Source of the DNA: JAIXRY01 sp031972855
GTDB taxonomy: Bacteria; Patescibacteriota; Minisyncoccia; Phycocordibacterales; UBA9973
NCBI GenBank assembly: GCA_031972855.1
Contig: DALYDY010000006.1
Coordinates: 1 to 36,738, forward strand
Direction of reading: 5' to 3'
Length of the DNA stretch: 36,738 bases
The position numbers were made by a program, and so were the translations under genes. This document shows positions 31,258 to 36,738 of this stretch, in pieces (the stretch's first letter is position 1; every line of letters starts with the position of its first letter). The notes below the pieces were generated by a model. The model worked only from the letters and a program-made list of their open reading frames with translations, had not been told where the DNA came from and made no database searches.

Positions 31258-31343
31258 GCGTCGGTACTCAAGTGGTCAACGAGGGCAGACTGTAAATCTG
31301 CTAGCTACGGCTTTCGAAAGTTCGAATCTTTCCCGGCGCACCA
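31258..31343 (+). tRNA. tRNA-Tyr (GUA), with encoded CCA
   Basis: Acceptor GCGTCGG pairs with CCGGCGC (one U-G), anticodon stem GCAGA/TCTGC with loop CTGTAAA (GUA), long variable arm, T arm with TTCGAAT, A73, CCA at 31341-31343. It is the only complete tRNA here with an encoded CCA, and those bases are also the first bases of the 146-bp inverted repeat. Confidence 0.95.
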
Positions 31344-32868
31344 AAATAGTACTTAGCGGTTTCTTCGAAACCAAGGAATGGGCGTGCCGAAGGCACGCCC
31401 ATTCTGTTTGCCCTGATTTTGCGGGGGGATTCAGAAATGCGGGCGCGCTTGCGCGCACTGTTTTTTCGCCGAGGAGGAGGTTCGAGCCAAAGATTTCTTT
31501 GGCTTTGACCTTTTTCTCAAAAAGGTCAGTATCCCGTGCGATTCCGTCTAGTGTTTGTGCGTCTTTTATCCATTCTTTCATCGGTTCGAGCCAATCATTC
31601 TGCTTGTGTGAAAGAGAGGTCATTTCTTCTTGAAGCGACTTCTTTTCGGAAAGCAGTTTGGCTTTTTGTGAGGTATAGTCAACTTGGTCAATAACTTGGT
31701 CTAAATATCCCGTAAGAAGTCGCTCTAACTTTTGTGAAATGACATATATTTTTGTTTCGCTTTCTTTCACACAAGCAGTCAAAGACGGGGCGGAATTGTT
31801 AAAATCTTTTTCTGCCATTTTTAACAATTCTTCCGCCCAGTCTTTGGGCAAAGAAACTTTTTGAATTAGAGATGATAACTGGCGATCTAATTCTTTTTCT
31901 CTAACGGCAGATTCAGAACATTTGATAGTTTTAGATTTTTTAGAACAGCGATAATATGTATACTCGTGAACATTACCATTTTTCTGCCGTTTGAATTTAT
32001 GTTCGCCAGTTATCATCATTCCGCAAGAAGCACAGGAAATGAGTCCGCAGTATGGTTGAGGTTCATTCTGTGGTTTTCGTTCGGGCTGACCACGAAACTT
32101 CAACATTTCCTGTGCTTCATCAAAAAGTTTCTTTGAAATGATTGGCTCGTGTTTACCTTCGTGGATTTCACCACCATATTTGAATAACCCGATGTAAAAA
32201 GGATTTGAAAGAATGAAAGTCGCACGAGATTTGGACATTCTCTTTCCGGAACGCGTGGATATTCCGTTCTTCGCCAAAAAGTTTGCGATGTCTTCCAGTC
32301 GTTGACCACCTTTGACATATCGTTCAAAAGCCAAGCGGATGACACGAGACTTTTTCTTGTCCACCACGATACTTTTAGTGCGAGAATCATTTATGTAACC
32401 AACAGGCGCTTGGCTTGGGTAATCACCATTACGGACTTTTTGGCGAAGTCCACGCTTCGTGTTCTCGGAAAGAGAATCTACATAGTATTTGCTTTGTCCG
32501 AAAGCCATGTTCAACATAAATTTACCTTGCGAAGTGCTATCACACCAGAAAGTTGGAAATTTCAAGCTCGCAAGTTTCCCTGTGTCGAGGAGATAAATTA
32601 CCCGACCTCCATCCACCGAATTGCGGGCTAAACGATCTGGATGCCATGCGAGAATACTTCCGCCGAATTTCTCAATGTCATTCAAAAGTTTATTAAAAAT
32701 AGGACGACCTGGAACTTTGGCAGATTGTTTTTCCACAAATTCGGCGGAAATTTCGATATTCTCTCGCTTGGCATACTCCCGCAATTCGGTGAGTTGTGCT
32801 TCGATACTTAACACCTGCTTATCCTCGACATCAGTGGACTTGCGAGCATACAAAAAGAATTTTTGCAT
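31276..32868 (-). CDS. Large serine recombinase
   Basis: Site-specific recombinase of the integrase type. Catalytic domain with nucleophile Ser11 (LYARKSTDVEDKQVLS), HPDRLARNSVDGG, then the Recombinase domain (APVGYINDSRTKSIVVDKKKSRVIRLAFERYV...LSNPFYIGLFKYGGEIHEGKHEPIISKKLFDEAQ), the zinc ribbon (CASCGMMI...YYRCSKKSKTIKC), and a coiled coil (LLSEKKSLQEEMTSLSHKQ). 530 residues. The natural domain ends near KEIFGSN; the rest (GEKTVRAS to STILV) is encoded by the 146-bp repeat, and the last about 20 residues (RRERFELSKAVASRFTVCPR) are antisense tRNA-Tyr. A promoter (TTGTTG-16-TATAAT, 33007-32980) lies upstream behind a self-complementary leader. Confidence 0.93.
   Translation of the reverse strand: MQKFFLYARKSTDVEDKQVLSIEAQLTELREYAKRENIEISAEFVEKQSAKVPGRPIFNKLLNDIEKFGGSILAWHPDRLARNSVDGGRVIYLLDTGKLASLKFPTFWCDSTSQGKFMLNMAFGQSKYYVDSLSENTKRGLRQKVRNGDYPSQAPVGYINDSRTKSIVVDKKKSRVIRLAFERYVKGGQRLEDIANFLAKNGISTRSGKRMSKSRATFILSNPFYIGLFKYGGEIHEGKHEPIISKKLFDEAQEMLKFRGQPERKPQNEPQPYCGLISCASCGMMITGEHKFKRQKNGNVHEYTYYRCSKKSKTIKCSESAVREKELDRQLSSLIQKVSLPKDWAEELLKMAEKDFNNSAPSLTACVKESETKIYVISQKLERLLTGYLDQVIDQVDYTSQKAKLLSEKKSLQEEMTSLSHKQNDWLEPMKEWIKDAQTLDGIARDTDLFEKKVKAKEIFGSNLLLGEKTVRASAPAFLNPPAKSGQTEWACLRHAHSLVSKKPLSTILVRRERFELSKAVASRFTVCPR
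31339..31484 (+). repeat. 146-bp inverted repeat, left copy
   Basis: Perfect reverse complement of 33056-33201. It begins at the last acceptor base of tRNA-Tyr (CACCA), contains internal GC-rich hairpins (GGTTTC/GAAACC; ATGGGCGTGCC/GGCACGCCCAT; GCGCGC/GCGCGC), and encodes the C-terminal part of the recombinase on the minus strand. Confidence 0.95.
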
Positions 32869-32883
32869 AATATTTTTTCTTTA

Positions 32884-32974
32884 AGCAGAAAGGGCTATTT
32901 TAGTGTTGAATCCTAACGTTAGTTAGAAAGCTAAAATAGCCCTTTCTGCTAACTAACTGATAATGGATTCAACA
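32884..32974 (-). promoter_or_regulatory. Self-complementary leader of the recombinase gene
   Basis: Three stems overlap in a pseudoknot-like order: A, a perfect 20-bp stem (32931-32950 with 32884-32903); B, TGTTGAATCC (32974-32965) with GGATTCAACA (32913-32904); C, GTTAGTTAG (32957-32949) with CTAACTAAC (32926-32918). B and C nest and enclose one arm of A, so A either forms a pseudoknot or competes with C, with which it shares two bases. The predicted transcript starts at or next to stem B. This suggests an RNA switch or, as DNA, a recombinase binding site. Confidence 0.6.
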
Positions 32975-33055
32975 AAGTTATTATACCAAAAAATATTTCC
33001 ACAACAAAAATTCTTTTTGTATTTTCGGACAAAGCAAATTCCTTGCTTCTGATTC

Positions 33056-33201
33056 CGAACCTCCTCCTCGGCGAAAAAACAGTGCGCGCAAGCGCGCCCG
33101 CATTTCTGAATCCCCCCGCAAAATCAGGGCAAACAGAATGGGCGTGCCTTCGGCACGCCCATTCCTTGGTTTCGAAGAAACCGCTAAGTACTATTTTGGT
33201 G
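33056..33201 (-). repeat. 146-bp inverted repeat, right copy
   Basis: Perfect reverse complement of 31339-31484. If the DNA between the copies inverted, the recombinase frame would continue out of this copy and end in CLLYQVRTYFQNKSH instead of the antisense-tRNA tail. Confidence 0.95.
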
Positions 33202-33247
33202 TGTTTATTGTACCAAGTCCGAACCTATTTTCAAAACAAATCACACT

Positions 33248-33515
33248 AGCGTTCCCCGCGCGCTTGCGCGCCTCTGTGCGAAGCACAGAGCTTCTGCTGA
33301 AGCAGAAGTGCGGGAGAACGCTCTTGCACACCGCCACGACTAATCTGGGGAATGGAGGCGGTGTGCAGAAATACAAATGCGGACTCGGTTTTGCGAAACT
33401 ATTTTCTGGGGATTTAAATTTCGCAAAACCGAGACTAATTTTTCATTTTTCAAAAAAGGATTTTTGGATTTGGTTTCCGCCCCGCAGGAGGGGTCTGGGG
33501 AGGAATGCGGGGCGG
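33248..33515. repeat. GC-rich palindrome array
   Basis: Non-coding stretch (33202-33561) in which I see no gene. Four structures follow each other: a cruciform AGCGTTC/GAACGCT (33248-33322) holding three hairpins (33258-33271, 33272-33290, 33291-33308); GCACACCGCC/GGCGGTGTGC (33326-33366); a 15-bp stem CTCGGTTTTGCGAAA/TTTCGCAAAACCGAG (33384-33433); and CCGCCCCGCA/TGCGGGGCGG (33477-33515). The last overlaps the 55-bp repeat. Confidence 0.8.
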
Positions 33516-33545
33516 ATTCTTTTTTGGATTTTTGGCGGGCGGGCA
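33491..33545 (+). repeat. 55-bp inverted repeat, left copy
   Basis: Perfect reverse complement of 36684-36738. It borders the three-gene cassette on the left. The repeat may be longer, because the right copy runs to the window end. Confidence 0.95.
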
Positions 33546-33561
33546 TTAAGAAAAAACAAAA

Positions 33562-34482
33562 CTAATCAATTTTGTTTTCCAAAAAGTCGTAAACGACTTT
33601 TGCAAATTTCTGTATTGGAAAATAACTATTCGGTAAAATTGATTTATTGACTGTAAGCAAAGCGATAGCATACTTTGAGTTTTTACCTGTAACTACTCCG
33701 ACATCATTACTCCAACGAATTATTGCCCAACCTTTCTTGAAAATCGCTTTGCATACAGCAAGAAAACTATGATTATATAGGTTCGTTTCAAGCCACCCAC
33801 CTTTGCAATAATAATTTTGATAAACATTTTCTAACCATAAACCTTTTTTGCCCTGTTTGTTGAAACGAAGCATATATTCCTTTAGTTTTCTTGATACAAA
33901 AGGAGAAATCAATTTTTCAGTTTCTACAAGATAGAAAAATTCAGCAAGGTGGCGAGCGCACGAAAGTGTTGTTGATGAAAATTGATACGGTTTATCCTCT
34001 TTTAGTCTATCTAAAAATTTTCTTGTTACTTCGCTTCCGTACCAATTATATTTATGAATGATATTTTCTATTATATTTTCTCGCCCAACAATATCAAGTA
34101 AACTATTGGAAGCAGTGTTATCACTTCGAGTAAGCATGAGGTCAAGCAGATAATCAATGGAGGTCTTATCGCCTGCATTGAGTAATTTTCGTGTATCGCC
34201 AGGGAAAATCCTTGCATCCTTATCTACGTCATTCGGTGATTTTATTTCTACAATCTGGTCAAGTGAAAAGTCACCGATTTCTATTCGGCGCAAAACTTCT
34301 GCCCCTATGAAAATTTTATAGACAGAAGCGGGATAAATAAAATGCTCCATGTTGTAGCCAAAAATTTTCGGTTCGGGTTCATTTAAATCAATAATGGCTA
34401 TACCAATTTCATTTTTTGTAAAACCACTCTCTGTGAGAAGTTGAGAAAATTTTTGGCTTCGTTCTTTATTTTCTGGAAACAT
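33562..34482 (-). CDS. Class A beta-lactamase-like serine hydrolase, no signal peptide
   Basis: 306 residues of the beta-lactamase/transpeptidase-like fold. The three active-site motifs are visible: SxxK (PASVYKIF, Ser53-Lys56), SDN (TRSDNTASN, 120-122) and KGG (YCKGGW, 227-229, the KTG position). The region where class A enzymes carry the deacylating Glu (ExxLN) reads TRKFLDRLKEDKP and shows no obvious equivalent, so true beta-lactam hydrolysis is doubtful; an esterase, amidase or peptide-acyl transfer role is as likely. Family members are usually exported, but this one starts MFPENKERSQ with no signal or anchor, so it should act in the cytoplasm. Divergent from the CDPS gene (45-nt spacer); TATATT lies 6 nt before the ATG. 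Confidence 0.85.
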   Translation of the reverse strand: MFPENKERSQKFSQLLTESGFTKNEIGIAIIDLNEPEPKIFGYNMEHFIYPASVYKIFIGAEVLRRIEIGDFSLDQIVEIKSPNDVDKDARIFPGDTRKLLNAGDKTSIDYLLDLMLTRSDNTASNSLLDIVGRENIIENIIHKYNWYGSEVTRKFLDRLKEDKPYQFSSTTLSCARHLAEFFYLVETEKLISPFVSRKLKEYMLRFNKQGKKGLWLENVYQNYYCKGGWLETNLYNHSFLAVCKAIFKKGWAIIRWSNDVGVVTGKNSKYAIALLTVNKSILPNSYFPIQKFAKVVYDFLENKID

Positions 34483-34527
34483 AATCTAAATATAGCAAAA
34501 AATCTCTAAAAATGTTAGATTATCAAT

Positions 34528-35280
34528 ATGAAATCAACATTACCGAATCAATTTTTTGATATCAATAAACTACCCCCTGAAAAAGGACTGCTTATTTTTG
34601 GTATGTCTATGAATAAGTTACGGAATCGGCAAAATGCAGAAAATTGTTTAACAGATGTTCGCCATCTCGCAATTACAAAAATGCAAAAACCTCTTATCGG
34701 ATTAAACTTTATTTATAGTGATTTTTTGTATTTTTATTCTGATAAACCAGCTCCTATTTTGAAAGAAAGTTTTATGAGCCAAGTTATCAACCATAAAAAT
34801 TCATTTCAGAAAATTATTCAAAAATTTCCACTAGAATTTCAAATTCAACATGCTGTTAATTATATGGTGTGGAATCAATTATATGTTGGAACAAATGATT
34901 TCGATGTCTCGTTTCAAAAAGTAAAAAAAATATACGAGGAAGATTTAGTCTTTCAAAAATATATCAAGGAAGATTGCGAGATTTTTGAAAGAGAATTCGG
35001 AGATAATCAAATAAATTATTTTCTAGAGGAATCTCTTGCTTTTTATTTATTAACAAAAAATAAAGTGAAACTTCCGAATGATTATATTGAAAATAATCAA
35101 AAATGGATTTTGTTTTGTTACCCAGGACGACCACTTAAAAGTACGGTTTATTTATACCAACTCAATCCATTCAACCTAGACTGGTCTGAAAATCCCTATC
35201 AAAACTCCTTTTATGACTTGGAAGCAAAAGAATTAGTTGAATATAATAATATTGACCTTAATACATATTCTCCAAAATAA
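34528..35280 (+). CDS. Cyclodipeptide synthase (CDPS), XYP-type
   Basis: CDPSs use two aminoacyl-tRNAs to make a cyclic dipeptide (diketopiperazine). 250 residues, close to AlbC (239). The signature pieces are present: GMSMNK (25-30) supplies the catalytic Ser27 (Ser37 in AlbC) and a non-Asn at the AlbC-40 position (Lys30); Tyr164 and Glu168 in YFLEE have the spacing of AlbC Tyr178/Glu182; CYPG gives Tyr198-Pro199 (AlbC 202/203). X-Y-P is the mark of the XYP subfamily. A Parcubacteria CDPS is known from structural work, so the lineage is plausible. No signal peptide. Substrate amino acids cannot be read. The spacing between Glu168 and Tyr198 is about 10 longer than in AlbC. Confidence 0.75.
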   Translation: MKSTLPNQFFDINKLPPEKGLLIFGMSMNKLRNRQNAENCLTDVRHLAITKMQKPLIGLNFIYSDFLYFYSDKPAPILKESFMSQVINHKNSFQKIIQKFPLEFQIQHAVNYMVWNQLYVGTNDFDVSFQKVKKIYEEDLVFQKYIKEDCEIFEREFGDNQINYFLEESLAFYLLTKNKVKLPNDYIENNQKWILFCYPGRPLKSTVYLYQLNPFNLDWSENPYQNSFYDLEAKELVEYNNIDLNTYSPK

Positions 35281-35286
35281 CAGAAA

Positions 35287-35310
35287 AAAGTAGCGATTGC
35301 TCGCTACTTT
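35287..35310. terminator. Bidirectional terminator between CDPS and M15 genes
   Basis: 10-bp stem AAAGTAGCGA (35287-35296) / TCGCTACTTT (35301-35310), loop TTGC, between two convergent genes. Confidence 0.8.
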
Positions 35311-35313
35311 GTT

Positions 35314-36618
35314 TTACTCCTCAATTCCATCATAAATTGCAAATTCTTCTCCTTTGTAGGAAGCATATGCTCTGTCACCATACGCATAATGCCACCATTC
35401 AAAAGGGTTCGTGTTGATAAAGCCGGCATTAGTCATTGTCCAATACAGAAGTTGCCGATTTTGCTTTTGTGCTTCCGTCAATTCTTCAAATCGAGTATGT
35501 GCTGGTTTTCCAACACCGCCAAACGGAGAACCCATATCGAGTTCGTTTCCATTTTGATCAAGAACAATCACATCAACAGAACCACCAGTATTATGCGGTG
35601 CACCCTTTGTTGGTCGTGCCGCATATTTAGGCACTTCTTCCAAAAGTTTTTCCTCTGACCAGTCGGTATGTTCCAAACGCAATTTTTCCAGTTTTCTGTC
35701 CCAAACTTTTTGTTGCATGGAAACAGGAATGTATGCTGACATAACGATAAATTTGTAGCCGTTCGGCAATATATTTCCTGCCCTTATCAACATTTCCAAA
35801 ACTGATTTCCGAAGTTTTGCAACAAGCCATTTTGCACCATCGCCTTGGCGATGTAAGATTCTTTCCGTAATTGGAATATCAACTAATGGTTCACCGCATT
35901 CTTGAATAGGTGTCGCATTGATTTCTTCACGCTTCAAGAATTTTACAAAAGGAATCGGTAGATATGCGGGTCCATAAAAACATTCTGTTTGATTAGAGTA
36001 AACCGCCCACATTCTGTCGCCCCAACAATAGTGCCACCATTCGCCTGGATACCAAACAAAATCTTGTGTTTCCATAGCATCTCGCAAAATCTTTCGATTT
36101 TGCTTTTGCTCGTTTGTGATTTCATCAGAAAACATTTGGAATTTTTTGTACCACTCGGCACTCATGGCTTCGCTTGGATATAGAGTTCCCATATCAAGCA
36201 AAGTTCCGTCTGAATACGCAAGAGTTACATCAATCGCACCACCGCAATGGTGGTTCGCTAACGGAGCAGGTTTTGCTACAACTAACCTCACTTGATATTC
36301 AATTTGTTCGTCAGCCCATTCTGGATTTTCTTCTTTGAGTTTCTGAAATTTTCTATCCCAAGATTCTTGTTGTGATTTTAAAGTTCTATAGCCTTCAATC
36401 AAAACAAGATTTATTCCTTCGGGCAAAATTTCAGAAACTTTGTAAAGTTTTTCCGCAATAGTTTGACGAACATAAAAAAATGGTTGGTATCGTTTTGCAA
36501 CTAAACCAATTTTGAGACGAGAAGTCTCTTTGACTTCAACCAACGGTTCGTTGGTTTCGCGAATGGTAACTTTCTGCCATTCGCTTCGTGGTAATGTTTT
36601 GGTAATTTGATTTATCAT
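35314..36618 (-). CDS. Tandem VanX-type (M15) D-Ala-D-Ala dipeptidase fusion
   Basis: 434 residues: two copies of the zinc D,D-dipeptidase domain (about 1-212 and 235-434). Domain 1 has the metal ligands His123, Asp130 (HHCGGAID) and His196 with general base Glu193 (EWWH), and Arg78 in EGYRT, the VanX Arg71 position. Domain 2 has His342, Asp349 (HNTGGSVD), Glu407 and His410 (EWWH), but the Arg position reads SAYIP (Ile297), so it may be impaired or have another substrate. VanX enzymes cleave free D-Ala-D-Ala in the cytoplasm; no signal peptide here agrees with that. Within the cassette it may act on a dipeptide related to the CDPS product, which is inference. Confidence 0.88.
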   Translation of the reverse strand: MINQITKTLPRSEWQKVTIRETNEPLVEVKETSRLKIGLVAKRYQPFFYVRQTIAEKLYKVSEILPEGINLVLIEGYRTLKSQQESWDRKFQKLKEENPEWADEQIEYQVRLVVAKPAPLANHHCGGAIDVTLAYSDGTLLDMGTLYPSEAMSAEWYKKFQMFSDEITNEQKQNRKILRDAMETQDFVWYPGEWWHYCWGDRMWAVYSNQTECFYGPAYLPIPFVKFLKREEINATPIQECGEPLVDIPITERILHRQGDGAKWLVAKLRKSVLEMLIRAGNILPNGYKFIVMSAYIPVSMQQKVWDRKLEKLRLEHTDWSEEKLLEEVPKYAARPTKGAPHNTGGSVDVIVLDQNGNELDMGSPFGGVGKPAHTRFEELTEAQKQNRQLLYWTMTNAGFINTNPFEWWHYAYGDRAYASYKGEEFAIYDGIEE

Positions 36619-36683
36619 GGTATGTATATTTTAAAAGATTTTCTAAACTTAAACTAGCATAATTTCCCTTGATTTCCTAGTTC

Positions 36684-36738
36684 TGCCCGCCCGCCAAAAA
36701 TCCAAAAAAGAATCCGCCCCGCATTCCTCCCCAGACCC
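36684..36738 (-). repeat. 55-bp inverted repeat, right copy (runs to window end)
   Basis: Perfect reverse complement of 33491-33545; the window stops inside it, so its true length is unknown. Confidence 0.95.

Larger units (their letters stand above)
31344..36738. mobile_element. Putative integrated island at the 3' end of tRNA-Tyr
   Basis: The tRNA-Tyr 3' end borders a serine recombinase, two families of long inverted repeats, a GC-rich palindrome array and a three-gene accessory cassette. Base composition (GC-rich repeats, less AT-rich recombinase and M15 genes) differs from the housekeeping DNA. The right end is not in the window. Integration by the recombinase is inferred, not shown; no second tRNA-Tyr 3' copy is visible beyond CACCA. 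Confidence 0.55.

Noticed and set aside
31256..31633. A 125-aa plus-strand protein starting in tRNA-Tyr
   Set aside because: It begins inside the tRNA and runs through the inverted repeat antisense to the recombinase; no coding character.
33043..33249. A 68-aa plus-strand protein
   Set aside because: Most of its sequence is the recombinase C-terminus encoded by the right inverted repeat; it has no promoter or start of its own and is a repeat artefact.
33248..33515. Integron attC-like sites
   Set aside because: Palindromes are present but the RYYYAAC/GTTRRRY core boxes are not at the ends, and there is no tyrosine integrase in the window.
1..36738. CRISPR array or rRNA genes
   Set aside because: No regularly spaced direct repeats with unique spacers and no rRNA signature sequence were found on either strand.

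Overview
The window looks like a chromosomal contig from a Candidate Phyla Radiation (Patescibacteria) bacterium, most likely a Parcubacteria lineage. The reasons are very AT-rich DNA, short single-copy housekeeping genes, tiny intergenic gaps, a large serine recombinase of the kind common in that group, free-standing LAGLIDADG genes, and almost no Shine-Dalgarno sequences. UGA is used as a stop (ends at 16866 and 17635), so this is not the recoded Gracilibacteria/Absconditabacteria code. Taxonomy is inferred from gene content only.

Layout. 1-3300: a partial tRNA-Thr, an endonuclease/exonuclease/phosphatase gene, and the leftward operon rpsB-tsf-membrane protein behind a structured leader. 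3344-8643: a secreted Cys-rich protein, then the rightward cluster proS-mreB-mreC-tgt and a small membrane protein. 8716-16242: tRNA-Phe, a PH-domain membrane protein, the leftward valS-prsW-hsp20 set, an adenylate-kinase-like gene, tsaD and gmk. 16297-23935: mostly hypothetical genes, a nucleoside hydrolase, trxB, tRNA-Val and tRNA-Glu. 23988-30000: ftsZ, the leftward rpsU-ybeY-ftsA operon, and a degenerate priA. 30034-31343: a probable structured RNA, a LAGLIDADG gene and tRNA-Tyr. 31339-36738: an island inserted at the 3' end of tRNA-Tyr.

The island has two repeat-bounded modules. The first is a large serine recombinase between perfect 146-bp inverted repeats, with an elaborately self-complementary 5' leader. 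The second lies between perfect 55-bp inverted repeats and carries three genes whose products all lack signal peptides. They are a class A beta-lactamase-like serine hydrolase, a protein with the catalytic signature of an XYP-type cyclodipeptide synthase, and a tandem fusion of two VanX-type (M15) D-Ala-D-Ala dipeptidase domains. The grouping suggests a cytoplasmic small-peptide pathway and is the best candidate here for an undescribed system. A GC-rich array of palindromes separates the modules.

A second unusual signal is a pair of about 180-bp elements directly downstream of tRNA-Val and tRNA-Glu. Each holds an inverted copy of its own tRNA 3' end interrupted by the same 20-bp palindrome, and each ends in a direct copy of that tRNA 3' end.

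Gene expression style. Several genes have a good sigma-70-type -10 box only 6-9 nt before the start codon (leaderless transcripts). Others have 12-25 nt A/T-rich leaders. Many genes end at, or inside, strong hairpin terminators.
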